Source: Chionis minor (lineage: Eukaryota > Chordata > Aves > Charadriiformes > Chionididae). From it: a stretch of DNA of 64,000 nt. The notes beneath the pieces were generated by a model. It had not been told where the DNA came from, did no database searches, and worked only from the letters and a program-made list of their open reading frames with translations. Below, one piece after another: positions 1-13,300 of the stretch (the stretch's first letter is position 1; each line of letters starts with the position of its first letter). The DNA is taken from NCBI GenBank assembly GCA_013398295.1, contig VZSF01003944.1, positions 53,949 through 117,948 on the forward strand. Direction: 5' to 3'. The translations under genes and the position numbers were made by a program.

Positions 1-1290
1 CCCAGGCCTGTAGCATTGTAGGGAGGGGACCTTGTTGCACTTCATACCATTGGTCCATCAATCCAGCCTGTCCAGATCCACCTGTAGAGATTTTCTACCC
101 TCAAGTAGGTCAACAATCCTGCCCAACTTGGTGTCGTCTGCCAACTTACTGAGGGTGCACTCAATCCCGCCATCCAGATCATTGATAAACATATTAAACA
201 GAACTGCCCCTAGTATTGAGCCCTGTGGAACACTGCTTCTGACTAGCCACCACCTGGATTTAACTCCACTCACCACCACTCTTTGGGCCTGGCCATCCAA
301 GCAGTTTTTTACCCAGTGAAGAGAGTACACCTGTCCAAGCCATGAGCAAGCCAGTTTGTCCAGGAGGTTGCTGTGGAAAACAGTGTCAAAGGCTTCACTA
401 AAGTCTGAGCAAACAAGTATCTACAACCTTTCCCTCATCCACCAAGCAGGTCACCTTGTCATAGAAGATTTGATTTGTCAAGCAGGATCTGCCTTTCACA
501 GGCCATGTTCACTGGGCCTTGTTGCCTGGTTGTTCTGTATGTGCCATGTGATTGCTGTCAAGAGGATCTGCTCCTTAGCTTTCTCCAGCACCAACGTCAG
601 ACAGACAGGCCTGTAGTTCCCTGACTGTCCCTTCAGTCCCTTCTTGTGCTTGGGCATCACATTTGTTAACCTCCGGTCAGCTGGGACCTCCCCAGTTAGC
701 CAGGACTGCTGATAAATGTTGGAAAGTGGCTTGGCGAGCACTTCTGCCAGCTCCCTCAGTACCCTTGGGTGGATCCCATCCAGCCCCATAGACTTGTGTG
801 TGTCTTTGTGCTGTAGCAGGTCACTCACCATTTCTTCTTGGATTATGGGGGCTTCATTCTGCTCCCTGTCCATGTCTTCCAGCTCAGGGGGCTGGGTACC
901 CAGAGAACAACTGGTCTTACTATTAAAGATTGAGGCAAAGACAGCATTAAGTACCTCAGCCTTTTCCTCATCCTTGGTCACTATGTTCCCCCCCCCCCAT
1001 CCAATAAAGCTTGGAGATTCTCCTTAGCTGTCCTTTTGTTGTTAATGTATTTATTAGAAACATTTTTAATTGTCTTTAATAGCAGTAGCCAGATTAAGTT
1101 CTGGTTGGTCTTTGGCCCTTCTAATTTTCTCCCTCCATAACCTCACAACATCTCTGCAGTCCTCCTGAATTGTCTACCCTTCTACCAAAGATCATAAACT
1201 CTCTTTATTTTCCCGAGTTCTAAGCAAATCTCTCTGTTCAGCCACGCCAGTCTTTTTCCCTGCTGGCATCTCTTAAAAATGTTACAAAGC
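1..1290 (-). mobile_element. CR1 LINE fragment, ORF2 reverse transcriptase region, cut by window edge
   Basis: Read on the minus strand this is CR1-family non-LTR retrotransposon sequence. It aligns by eye, in the same order and orientation, with the CR1 copy at 62270-62775 over positions 1-500, and continues further 5' in the element through the reverse transcriptase fingers and palm into the linker between endonuclease and reverse transcriptase. The 3' end of the element lies beyond the left window edge. The 5' side fades out near 1290, so the copy is 5'-truncated or eroded. An 11-C run (988-998) and several stops and frameshifts show it is dead. CR1 elements copy themselves by target-primed reverse transcription; this copy cannot. 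The outer boundary is approximate. Confidence 0.93.
58..981 (-). pseudogene. Decayed CR1 ORF2 reverse transcriptase domain
   Basis: Two open pieces on the minus strand cover much of a LINE reverse transcriptase. The upstream piece (981 down to 496) carries the GLDGIHPRVLREL block and a GNYRPVCLT block, both typical of jockey/CR1 reverse transcriptases. The downstream piece (330 down to 58) carries [15 protein letters not shown] and the LADD form of the catalytic Y/F-x-DD box. The segment between 330 and 496 is out of frame or broken. Family knowledge: this enzyme nicks and copies element RNA into the genome. Here it is a fossil; the frame breaks exclude a full-length enzyme. Confidence 0.9.
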
Positions 1291-2940
1291 CCATGAATCT
1301 TTCATTTGACTATTATTTAACATCTGCAGTGCAAATTCTGTCTTTAAATAATAGGTTCACAGCTGTTCTAAGGACTTTACTTAGCTTACCCACAGGAAAA
1401 AATACAGTCTTATACAGAGAGAATTATAGAATTCTGTGAAGTTTACTTTTATATGCTGACCCCCTGACCTGTGCCTTTTCTTTATAGGCTGCTTATTTCC
1501 TGCCTCAGTGTAAGATGAGAAGATCAAATAACCATTAACTCAAGATCTAAAATGCTAATAAGTGTTATTATTGCTAAATTGCATGTTATTTGTCTTATAT
1601 CCTCTAATGCCAGAAATTGGTTTTAGTGGTTAATCTTTGTGAATACTTCATTACACGTACTTGATTTGGTGGCTGCATGCATTAATAGCAGCTGAGTGTC
1701 ATACCCAGCTACACTGGCAAGTAAACAGAAGCCTTTGTTAAGTGTAGTTCAAGCCGAAGTCTATTTTTTAAAGTGATGAAACACTTATTTATTGTACCAA
1801 AGTCAAGTTAAATTAAATTATTTTTTTCTATTTCCTATTAGTGTTCATGTAACTTAATCTCTCCTTGCCCACATTCTCAATGACAAAACATAATGGAAAT
1901 TTGGCCAGGTGATAATAGGTGGAGTGATTTCAATAAGATTTGGTAATGAGGTAGTTGATGAGGTTTCATGCAAGGGATGTTTCATTGAAACTGCATTAAC
2001 AGATGATTAGCAAGCTTAAATTAAGAGGCAAAGAGAACAAACAATATGAATCCAAGCAGGTGGTAAAGAGGAAATACTAAGGAAGGAGCTAGAAATGTAA
2101 TAAAGCTTAACACTGAAATATTTCCTCACTACTTAGAGAGGGACGACCAGATCCTTTCTTAAGTACTTCAGGGGAAGTAAACATGAAAACCAATTAGCAG
2201 CAGAAACATCAACACTTCAAGGGACAAAAGTACTCTAGTTAAAGCACTAAAGGCCTTGGGTAATAGAAATCAGGTGTACAGCAAAGAATATTTAGTGCTA
2301 AAATTACAACAGTTTGTGGTAATTTGAATAACATGATTAAACGTGTCTTCATATGGAGAAGAAAAGGATGGCCAAGCAAAAGGACTGAAAACATGAATGT
2401 ATATAGCACACATTTTATGCAAAAAGTCCTCGACAATTTGTTTTTTCTACGGGCTATCTCTACAACAATTCTTTTCACATAAACATGTAAAGGAGAACAT
2501 CGTTATCAACACACAAAAATTGCATGTTTTGCATGACTGTTTGCATATTGGTTGTGCTTTACTCAAGCTTTATTCTTGCTCCTCAGTTATGCAATTAGAT
2601 CATCAGACTATACAGTGTGGCTACAGAAATAAAAATATGCCAGCCCTAGAGCACTGATTGTAAATTATAAATTCTCAGAGAAGACTTTACAAGAAGTGCA
2701 CAAAGGAACCACAGGCTTAAAAGCTTGTTTGCGTAAGTGATGGCTCATTATTATGAATAATTAAAATCACTACCAAAATCTACTTGTGAGTAACATAAAG
2801 ACTGGAACCTAAACTTGAGATCAGCTTTCCTAAATGACAATAAAGTTAATTATGGCAAGAATTACTTTGAAAACCATGTGGAATTTCAAGTTTGGGGTAA
2901 TCTTATCACTTCTGTATCATTTTATTCCTAGTATTACCTT

Positions 2941-3024
2941 ATTAATAATATTAATTATCATTAATTATTAGTTTATATTAATAATTAGCAGCTAATGTTT
3001 TAATATAAATATTTATTATTAATC
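2941..3024. repeat. AT-only-like low-complexity block with inverted repeats
   Basis: The stretch is almost entirely A and T, built from TTAATA/ATTAAT words. It contains a perfect 9-bp inverted repeat (2962-2970 with 2979-2987, 8-base loop). Likely a cruciform-prone low-complexity tract; no function is implied. Confidence 0.7.
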
Positions 3025-3099
3025 CCATTATTTTCTGCTTCATCACTCTCAAGTATTAAATGCATGCAGGGAAGGTGAGTCATAAGCATTTGTATGTTA

Positions 3100-3430
3100 T
3101 AATCGTCCAGCTGTCCTTGCTCCTTGCCTGAGTTATTTTGCAACCTTGCTTGCTCTTGGTGATCTGAATTTTAATTTGCTGACGTGACTTTCCGGCTTGT
3201 CCTCAGTATGGACTTACTTGGCAGTCACTGGACTCCTGGCTGGCCCTGGATACCATCACTGGACCTCATCTTGCTCAGGTTCTGCAAGATGGCACTCCTT
3301 GTTGGTGTGCCTGCCCTGCCTGTGCTTGCCCTGATGTCACCATCAGCTCCTGGCTCCCCTGTCCGTGCAGAGTAGCCCAGGGAAGTAAGGCTCTTAGAGG
3401 CTTTGTTAGTGTCCAGCTGCATCTAGGATT
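3100..3430. other. GC-richer, repeat-like segment of unknown identity
   Basis: This block is clearly richer in G and C than its surroundings, with repeated CTGG, CCTG and TGCCTG words. Both strands have a roughly 63-65-codon open frame, which in a GC-rich patch is expected by chance. The style resembles an old LTR or other interspersed repeat, but I cannot assign a family. It could also be a small regulatory island. Confidence 0.3.
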
Positions 3431-5467
3431 ACACTTTCGTGGAGTACAGTGATAGCTATAATGAGCATAGAGGGTGAAGACCTTATTTGGAGATTATTCA
3501 AGATTAACTTTTATCTGCTTGTGACTCATAGATGTGTGCAAACTTTTCACTGCATAGGAAGATACACAAAATTGAAGATGAAAGAAGGCAGCTGACACCA
3601 TTTAATCTTTTCATTTCTTACAAAGACATTTACAATAGCAAACTCAAAAAATGTCCCTTTGGCTGCAGCAACTCTTGTAAAAGAGGTTTTGGAGCAGGTT
3701 CCAACCACAGGATTTGGGTTCTGAAATGCCTAAATTGTCTATTGTAAAGGAATTTTAAATTGCTGTAGGTATGCAAACTCTGTTCCAGAACTTGTTATTT
3801 CCAGGGCACACACTCTTGCTCCCTCTGCAGGCTTCCTCTCATTGGATAAATTAATCATAGTGACATGGTTTCAGCAAAGAGATGTGAAGCCCACCCCCCA
3901 CGCACTGTTATGGATGAGGGCCAGGGTATGCCAGAGAGGAAATCAGCATGCCTACTCCTAGATGAGTGCTGTCACCAGCAGAAAAAAACAACTCAATCTT
4001 GTTAGATGGCCAACACTGTCAGTGCTGGGAGAATGTTAGGTGTGTTATGTAAGTGCTAAATCCTCAGAGGCTAAAGTTGAAAAACACCTGTGTTCTGGAC
4101 CCTCACTGTAATTTTAACTGGATTTTTACATTTAGACAGACAGTTTAGTTCTAAATCATAAGGTAATTGCCAAGTCCTTTTTTCTGAATATTCTCTTAGA
4201 AAAATTCTCCAAAGTCTGGGAGTGGGAGCACTGGTTTCATAATTCTAGAAATCACTGAGTGAAACTGAATTATTGTTGGCAACTGCAGTATTTCCAGAGT
4301 ATTGCATGCACTGTTTCTCTTCCATCTACAATCCCATTTACCATTGTGTTGCAGCAGTTCTTTAAAACTTTTCTTTCCTCACCTCTACCAATCACCTTAA
4401 AGTTTCTCAGGTATGGGGGTAAATGTATACATCTCTTTATAAAATACTGAGAGCTATTCTTTAGAGCTGACAAACAGTATTTAAGGAGTGCCCCACAACT
4501 CTTATTCTTTTAAATTTCTACATTGACAATATTTAGAAGATATCATTCATTTCAAGGGTCTAATATTCAACATCCAGTTCTTTCAGGAAGGCTTTTCAGG
4601 ATGAAGGTCATCAAGATTATTGCTCCTTTTTGACCTAAGTTATTTAAGTCTAGACACTTGCTGTAGAATTACAGATCAAAATCTCATCATAATATCACAT
4701 AATTTGCTTGTCCAAACCCCAATATAATCAAAAGTAAGAAAAGAAACAGGCAGTTTAAAGCACTAATTTAACAAGAGCACTTTGTCTCTCTTCTTAACAG
4801 AAAGCTCATTGAGTTGACTTGTGACACCAAGATGAAAGGCAGCAATTTCTAGAGAAAATTTTAACATAAATTTGAGAGATGTTTTTTGTTTCCTTTTAAA
4901 GGCATGATAGAAGCAAATAAACCTTCAAGTTAGAGAGAGTTTGATACTGGTAATCTTCAGTGAAGATCACTTGTCTGTCCACCTTTTTTTAAGAGACTTC
5001 AAATGTCTAACTTCTAGGAATTTCTATGGAATTAATTTATACAGTATCTCTTCTGTAACTGAAGAGACTGTCAACATGAGAGAGATTGAAAATAGTGTTA
5101 TAAGATTATCAAGTGAAATAGCAGAGCACAGACAAGTCTGATATTAATTATTTTGAAGGGTTTTTTAAAATATGCAAGATCAAAGAAAACTTTGCCATGT
5201 ACAGATTTTGACATGTCGATCAGTAGAGTTGCTTGGAAATAGGATATACTCTTTAATGTCAGTTTTTAGAATTACTGTTGCGACTTTAAAATTTGAAGTA
5301 TTTGCAAATATTTATTTGGAGGTGTGAATTTCAGACACTTCTGAAAAACCATTCAGGTGCAATACTCCTTCAGCTGTCCACCTAGCATAGCTGTCTAGAG
5401 CCTTTATGGTTTCTTCAGTGCCTAGCTAAAATTTTTTTTTAAGCAAAGATACAGAGGACACACTTAC

Positions 5468-5551
5468 CTGTGTGGAAAGGTCAATAATGGAGTTAGCCTG
5501 GGGAACGACAGTGCTCCAGTCATGATCTTTCCGTTCCCTTGATGATGAGTT
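5468..5551 (-). CDS. Candidate 84-bp internal exon, protein unidentified
   Basis: On the minus strand a 28-codon open segment ends exactly at a consensus 5' splice site, CAG followed by GTAAGTG (GT at 5466-5467). It begins after an AG immediately preceded by an in-frame stop, which is what an internal exon in phase 0/0 would look like. The reading includes KDHDWSTVVPQ and SIIDLSTQ, a protein-like composition. Weak points: the acceptor lacks a good pyrimidine tract; a different frame stays open for about 74 codons over 5468-5693; and the same CACAG could be an acceptor for downstream sequence. I do not recognise the protein. It could be part of the same minus-strand gene as the candidates at 39.3 and 62.9 kb, but this is inference. 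Confidence 0.28.
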
Positions 5552-5693
5552 CTAATTAGTGTACTAAGCGCCTGCTGACTCACCTGAACTTTTGATAGTA
5601 TAGCAAGAAAAATGCCTTTTGTGACTATCAGAACCAGTCCTTGGGGTAAAGCTGTTTGTATTGTACTAATGCATAAAGCTCTTCCTCCATCCT

Positions 5694-6718
5694 CTAATAC
5701 TTGTAATTAAAGAGCCTTGTACAGTTGTTCTGTGCATATTCTGAGACTTGGTTTGGTTCTGTTCACTTATTCTTAAATATATGTGATAAGAATTTGGACA
5801 GCCAGACCCAGAGTATTTTTACTGTTCAGGTACCATTTCACTGAATCAATAACCAAATATACAAAGATTTATGTAAAACAGTTCACTAATACATGGAATT
5901 TAATTAAATATTTTCACGGTCATAATCTCTTGGCCAGAGTCATCTTCTAATCTGCAAATAGCCTTACTTCTTCAAATTAACCTGTATTGTTATGCTTTCT
6001 CATCAAGACAATGATTAAAGGATTAACAGTAGCTGATATTTCAGTTGTCCTTAAACAGTCCTATACCTAATTTCCAAAACATGTGCTGCACTAGTATTCC
6101 AAAGCGCTATAAGTAATACAGACATATCCAATCTGTCTCTCCTATCAATGGTCTCCTATCAAGACCATTGAAATCTTTTTATTTTTTTCCTTAAATATTT
6201 TTTGTAGCAATGATAGCAAATTTTTGACATTTGAAAGAAAAATCCCCAAATTAAATCAAACGGTGCATTATTAGGTAGCAGCAACTAGGCAGTTCTATGT
6301 AATATGATACCATGGCTTACATTTCACCATGAAGTAACTTTGTTGTTACTATTAAGGTTAATTATCTGTAAACTTTCTTTCTCATACAGAAGGACTGGTC
6401 TTGTATTTCTTTGATGAGAACATGCTCTATGTATGTTGTTGAAGAAGAGTAAAATGACAAGACAGAGCAAAGCATGTTCAAAAGCTATGATTCAGCAAAT
6501 TGCATGCTGAACTTTAAGCTTGTTGACTTTGGAAACAGAAATGCTGAAGAAATGTTACATTATGAGTTCACAATATAAGGAAATTGTCATACATTATTTA
6601 GGATTTTAAATTACTGGTTTTAATTATTAAAATATTAATATTAATTATATGAGTATAAGTGTTATGACTGGAGAAACCCTCAACAATTTTTTGTTGTTTA
6701 GACAACTATTGTATCACT
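5694..6718. other. AT-rich sequence without a recognisable gene
   Basis: I see only unique AT-rich DNA here, with one small hairpin at 6145-6171 (separate entry). No open frame of interest and no mobile element that I can name. Confidence 0.5.
6145..6171. repeat. Short perfect hairpin, 10-bp arms
   Basis: The arms TCAATGGTCT (6145-6154) and AGACCATTGA (6162-6171) are exact reverse complements around a 7-base loop. An 11-base direct repeat (TCTCCTATCAA at 6138 and 6152) overlaps it, so the hairpin may have arisen by a small templated duplication. No function is evident. Confidence 0.7.
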
Positions 6719-7301
6719 TGATGACCTGCCCCTACTTGGGAAGGGGAATTGGGAGAAAACAAAGAAATTCGAGGGTTGAAATATAAACAGATTTAATCGG
6801 ATAAGACTAGATAATCAACATTAATAATACTAAAGAACCAGTATTGATCCGATACCAGTATAAAATACAGAAGAATTACACTCAGCCAATTCTATCAGTT
6901 GGAAGCTGTGCACTCCCAGCAGTGGACAGCAAACATAATGTTGGACACTGTGAGCCCTATGGCTTCAGGAAGAAGGGAAGGCCTCAGGGGTCCGTCACTG
7001 GGGCAAGAAGTTCTCTGGATCATCGCCATCAAGGGAGAGAGATCTTCACTGAAAACTTTCTAATTGGTGTGGAATATGACATTCATGGTATGAAATAGTC
7101 CTGTTGGACAGCTTGGGTCAAGTGCCCGGGTCTCACTGCTCTTCATCCCTGCACCTGGCAAGCTTGAAAATACTGAGACCTTGAAACCCACACGCCATAC
7201 CTGGATATAAAGTAAATATTTGCATAAATTCAGACTCCTAAAAGTGCAGTTTTCCCAAGCATTAGAAGAGAAATTAGCCCTCTGCCACTCAAACCAGGAC
7301 A
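6719..7301 (-). mobile_element. Solo LTR of an avian endogenous retrovirus, minus strand
   Basis: Read on the minus strand the block starts TGTCCTGGTTTGAG and ends TCATCA, giving the TG...CA ends expected of a retroviral LTR. The interior has the unequal composition of bird LTRs: a moderately GC-rich half (about 6900-7200) and an AT-rich half with a short poly-purine stretch. From memory the opening and interior resemble a widespread class of bird LTRs, but I cannot name the family. No retroviral internal genes or second LTR lie within the window on either side, so it is a solo LTR left by LTR-LTR recombination. I could not find a clean target-site duplication. The open frame at 6844-7098 is a chance frame inside the LTR. 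Confidence 0.55.
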
Positions 7302-10300
7302 GTAAGAATGTACTAGAGTAATGACTATATGTAATTTATACATGTTGCATTTAAATTTAATTTGTTTGTTTGTAGTCAGCTGCTTCAATAAAATAGAAAT
7401 AATAAGATTATTAGGGGATAGAATAAGGATAAAGCAGACTGTAAGGAAAATTAGACCAGTTAAAGCTTCAAAATCATTCCCCGCTCAAACCAAAACTGGA
7501 GCCATGACTCAATAAACTTCAACTATGTAATAACAAATGAAGATCTGATTTTAAGGGGTAAGCAGTCTCTGTCCTACCTCCAGTTGCAAATGCTTCTGCC
7601 TGGAAGCTACTTCAAAAACACCGCATGCAGCTCTTGCCAGCTGTCCTAATAATGAGTAGGAGGAGAGAATTTCTTAGATCACCAGAAGCTAAAAAAAAAA
7701 ATCTAGTTCTATAAGTTGAGATCACCACACTCTACCAAGGACCTCAGTACAGGAGGTTGCTTAACAGGTTATGTGCTTCCCTCAGGTAGCATTACAGTTG
7801 AAGACTTGCTCTAGGCACAAATATTCAATGGTTACATCTTTTGCCTTGAGAAATGTTGCAAGTTATACATTCTTATAAATCCTATTTACAGACTACATAG
7901 CACAGAGCTAAGCAGAATGATATATCACAAGTATTTCAATGAAGAGGGAAAAAGTAAGAATGATGATTAGTTCATTTAGATTCCGTCAACCACTTTTATT
8001 AATTTCTTAGCTAATAAAACAAAATAAAATGTTAAATATTTTTTCTTATAGTGTTTCTTTAGACAAAACATTTCTCCATACTAAGCACCACTGTAGCAAT
8101 TAAAGATTTAAAGTACTTTGTAAGCATTGATTTTTGAGCCTGAAGACACTGAATAAAACACTATGATATTAAAATCAAGTATATAAACTATGCTATGTTA
8201 AACATATGCATATTTATATATGGATTTTTTAATATTCATATAATGCATATATACCACTATACCTATATCTATACATATATATGTGCCATACTCATGCTCA
8301 ACACCCATAGGCATTCATACTGCTATCACAGTCTAATTTTTTCAGTGAATACAGCATTTACATAGAATTACAATGATGTCTTCTTTAGTGAGTTTTCACC
8401 CTTAGCTCTCCAATTTCAGATAAAATTGACAAAAGAAGTAGAGTGCACCTGTACAGATGGAAAAGTCACAGACTATACTTAAAAATTTTTATATGTCAGG
8501 AAATCCACATTACAATCCGTTGCAGTCTTCCCTATTTTCATTGTTAATAGAACGATGCATTTCCACTGGTATGTACGTGCCTGTGTATAGAGTAGGATTT
8601 TCCAGACTTCCTAGCAGTGGTCTGATTTCCATACAGAGTAGAATTGCTGACACACTTGGTTTCTTTCTGGTTTTTGGAGGGAGTTTTTTATTGGTTGAGG
8701 GGTTTTTTTGTTTGTTTTTTGTTTCTTCTTCCTTTCTACTATTTACCTTTATTCAACATTGATTTTAATATAGTTCTTGTTCTCCGGGGACGGGTATGTA
8801 GCTAGCTAACCAGAGCACAGTGCAGCATAGTGCTTGGTACTTGCCCTTGGTACCAGGACAACATCCCGCAATACAGTCGTTGATAAACGTGCCCTCTCCT
8901 GGCACTGGCTATGAGGTTTCTGGGAGCTCCTCAGCCTGCTGCATGCTGGGTGCTACAGCCTCCTTCCATCAGCTGCCTCCACTACTTCTATAAATATTTT
9001 ATGAATGTATTTCAGTCTAAAGAAGCCAGATTAGTTTTAGACATTTTAATGAGTACTCTTTGCTAAACTGTCTCCTTTCATCTGAAGTAAGGCTTAGGGA
9101 CGTTCATATCTCTGCAGACAAACCTGAGAGCAAAGTTACTTCTTTGGAAGGCACAAATGGAAAGGCAAAAGATATATGTCTGTAGCCTTGTATTAGAGGA
9201 GAGGTGCCTCCTCCACTTGCTCCTTCTGTTTGGACACATCTATTGTAAGTAATTTCTCTTAGGCTACCTTTCAGAGTTCTTTTACGTCCTGACTCTCCCC
9301 CTACTTCCAGATTTACTTCTTTAAATTGAATTATTTCCACTTTTCCTCCACTCAAGTATTTCTTTCTTCCTGCTATGTCCCCTGTGCCCCTAATCTCTGA
9401 GTAACTTCTACCCGCTCACAGGTGTCCCATTTATGATTCATCTTGTTACTGTTCTGTATCACTAATCATAGGGGCACTCAAAGGCTCCAACAATTCCAGC
9501 ATACCCTGCTATGTAACAAGGCTGTGCTTTAATGCCAAATTCTGTTTTCATTGTGTCACAGTATTTTTGGCTAGCACTGAAAACGGTAAGTCGTACTGAA
9601 ACCACACTGTCTCTTACAGTAGATTCATTTATCAGAAAGATATTAAAAAGGTAAAATGTGAGTTAAACATTTATTTCTAAAGTTCACCTGTGTATGTATG
9701 TTTTCCCAATAAGTTAAGGTTTATATACTTAACATTAATATACTTCAGGATAAATTAAATTTACAGATTAGATAAAAATACTTTCAGCCAAATTCAGAAG
9801 TAGTCTGTCATGTGCTATGAGCTAGAATCCGTTAATGCTAATATGGATTCCATTAGGTTTGCTTGCAACAATTCAACCAATATGCAATGAAACCCCAGCA
9901 ATTATAACTTATTTTTCAAGAATTTGAAACAAGGGGTAATTTCCCCATAGTAATGTGGAAGGGGCTGTTTTCCAGAATATCCTTGTCACACTGATGTCAT
10001 GTAAAACATGTGAACATAAAACTTTATGTCTCCATCTTCCAAAAGTATTCATTTGCAAGTCCACAAAATCACAATGTAGAAGCCAGTGTTAATACACATG
10101 TATGTCTGTGTGTATAGGCTTACATATATCTATGCCCATAGTATAAAAGCAACAATGAACATCTTTATATCACACATTGTAACCCTTTAGCTCTTCAATA
10201 TGCAAACTTTTATTGACCTGTCTGCAGCTTTATCTCCTTCTGAGTAAGTGGCTATGGCTAACTTGTTTTATTTCTGTTTATGGCACCATGGCTTCATACG

Positions 10301-13300
10301 GGTAGCATAAAGCTATAGTTCAGAGAAATAAAGGCCAGGTACAATTGCAAAGGCTTTAGAAGTGGAAGCACAAGATGTAGCATAGAAAGGTACAGTCATG
10401 GGGTAATAGGAAAATGGCCACAGTTTTGGCACTGGTGGTCCCACAGCTATAAACTCACCAAGGGTTAATCAAAGAAATGCAGACCCGAGGCAGGACAAAA
10501 ACAATTTTCAGGATAAATAAGAGAGTAAAAAAAGAAACATCCAACACATGTAAAACATACCACATAATGAATCTGAATGTAAAGTGGAAACACAGGCCAA
10601 TGAAGAAAGAGCTAGATGTAAGTGTGTTAGTTAACACATAAATATGAACCCACATGTATCTCTAGTGTGAGGATGAAGAAACCATCAACACAAACATCAA
10701 ATTCTTACTAGCAAAAACGTCTAGATGCCAACAACTCCCTATAACACCCTACCACCACCACCAGAGTGAAACCCTCAACATTAAGATCCAGAGGAGCAGT
10801 GGGTGAGCATTACACCAGGAAAAGGATAGAAAATAAGTGTGTGTATAACAATTTTAACCCTTTTATTGAGACTTTTTCTGTATAGAAGGATTCTTTTTTC
10901 TTTTTCTGTGATAAATAGATCTGGACTACTAATGATTCTTGGATTAGACTTGGTTAAGGCATCATTTATATCAAAAATAAATTCTTCATTTTACATATAC
11001 AGTGTGTTTCCTCTTTCCCAAGAAACGAGATCTTGAGCGCAACACAGAAATAGACAAATTCAGCAAATGTTCTAGGCTCCTAATTAATCTCTAGGCAATC
11101 TCAAAGGTAAAACTCTGCTTGACTCAACCCTATCACTGCACAATCTGCTTATCTTTTCTGTCTCTTGCTGCATTCTCATTCTACATGCCTTCCCCCCACC
11201 CTCCCACCCAATACTGTAAAGAAGAAACCTTTAAATTTGCAATACAAATACCTTGCAACATGTAAACTATGGACCTGAAACTGTCACATCTCCCTGCAGT
11301 CACATTCACAGGGGTCACAGGTGTCTGCTTTATTGTCATTAGATACACAAATGAATTATGACAGTAGGTATTCAAATCTATTTGTGATTTCAATTGAAAT
11401 TCCTCCCTGAGGCTGAGCTATATGAGTAGGTTCTCTGTCCCTGAAGAATGGCCATTTACAATTTGCACTGTCAGCAACCTGAACTTACAGTCACAACAAT
11501 AAAAATTACTGGAATGATAAAGTATGCAAAGAATATGATGGATGAGGTAAGCAGATGTATGCTTTCAAATCTGGCACTGTATCACTATACCTATTCTGGT
11601 CATTTGTACATGCACTGAGTCTAAAAGCACTTGCACTGAGTATAAAAGCGGCAGGAAATGAGGAACAGTATCAATAACAGCCTGAGGAGTCTAAGCTGGA
11701 ACAGGCTATTCTGTCATTTACCATTACCTGTGTTAATTGAGAATTGCTTTTGACGTATGCAATTTTTTACATTTACTGTCTCACATTTCCCTTTTTAATA
11801 CTACTTTTACTGATTTTCTTGTATTTGTCAGTAAGTTGCAGGTATCTGTGTTTGGTAGTGATAAGCATGCTTTTGAGAAATGCTCACCTGTTTTCCTTAT
11901 TCCATTATACCAGGCTTTCAAAAAGCATTATTGGTCTCCTGCATCATGTATTTCCATGTCATACAGAGTAGCCAAATTACCTTTTCCATATCTTTTTTTA
12001 AATACATTTGCATCCTCTGTAGAACTTACACATGCCTTCTACATTAAAAAGCCTGTCCAAAACACTTGAAACCCCTACCTGGTGAGAAATGTGCCTGTGA
12101 AACAGGTGATGAAATTTATTTATAGAGAAATGTCATATGAGATCTTTGAAGATTGCTTTAGCAATGTGGTCACTAGTGGCTACAATGCAAAATGACAACA
12201 TAATGATAATGCCAGACAGGACATGATTCCTTTGCAACTCATTTACTGTAAATGACTGTAGGTTTGTGACTCACCTAACTGTACACAACTACACTGCATG
12301 CCAGGCAGTAGACAATCAGCTCCATACATGTAAGGAGAGTTTCACCTCCAGTATGAAGAGGAAGATCTGTGCAGCAATACCTATAGTACGTATGCCTGCA
12401 GCAGTGCTAATGACAAACACCATCTAGTACTCCAGGAAAATCCACAGCAGACTTAAAACATTTTAAAATGATTAAGCAAACTGTTGTACCATGACTTCCA
12501 TCCTCCATGTAAGGTCATTGTAATAGAACACACGTTCTCAGTCAATGCCCCTTCAAGGGACTTCTGCTGCTCATTCAGGTTGGGTCAGGCAAGATTGTCG
12601 GTGTTGCTTCTCCTGCCTTTCTGCCCTGGGGCTCTTCCTGGAAGACAATCATGCAAGAGGGATTGGGTATTCATCTCGTTTAATAACTCCTAATCCCTCC
12701 GGGGGAGCAAAGTATAGGAGGAAAGGGATCAGCTAATTATAGTTAATTGTATTAGCTGGGAGAGAGTGATTAACATAATTAAGATGGCCTTGTGACTAGT
12801 AGCTCTATGGCAGGAAAGTTTTCTTAGATGTAGCAGGTGAAAATAGAATTCAAAGAAGTATGAGCTAAACAACCTAGCTGAAATCCTAAAAGGGTTATTT
12901 TTTGATGGACGTATGCCAGAGAAAGTGCACAAGATTGTTGCAAGCCCACAGGAGCTGTAAGTGAGGCAGGTTTTACAGAAAGATGGAAGATTGGAGGTTA
13001 ATGCACTGAAAAGTTTGCAGTGTATGAGTAATGTGAAACAGGTAAGCATACATGAGTTGCCTGGAAACACAGCCCGTGGGCTAGGAAACAGTTACTGGTG
13101 TAGGGTGAATGTAAACATGGACTTGACAAGTGATTTTGTTTTGTATTGTTATTGTTAGGGAGCAGATTTTATCCTTGCCCCCTCTCTTTCCCCCAGGATC
13201 GAGTGTAAGCACGTGTTATGAAAACCAAATAAGTTTCATAGTATAATTCCTGCCTTTGGCAAGATGTGAAGTTTCTTGCTCTCTATGTATCTCCCAGGGT

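Larger units (their letters stand above)
1291..5467. other. AT-rich sequence without a recognisable gene
   Basis: Apart from the AT-rich inverted repeat (2941-3024) and the GC-richer patch (3100-3430) listed separately, I see no gene, RNA or assignable mobile element here. Short open frames exist (for example near 3532-3747, plus strand) but none resembles a known protein or has convincing flanking splice sites. Intron or intergenic DNA is the likely identity. Confidence 0.5.

Noticed and set aside
6844..7098. 84-codon plus-strand frame
   Set aside because: Lies inside the minus-strand LTR and has no retroviral or host protein similarity.
12282..12440. Minus-strand exon-like segment with a hydrophobic stretch and a GTTAG/GTGAGT donor nearby
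   Set aside because: The open frame hits a stop before that donor, the earlier donor (GAG/GTGAAA) is weak, and the acceptor is poor.
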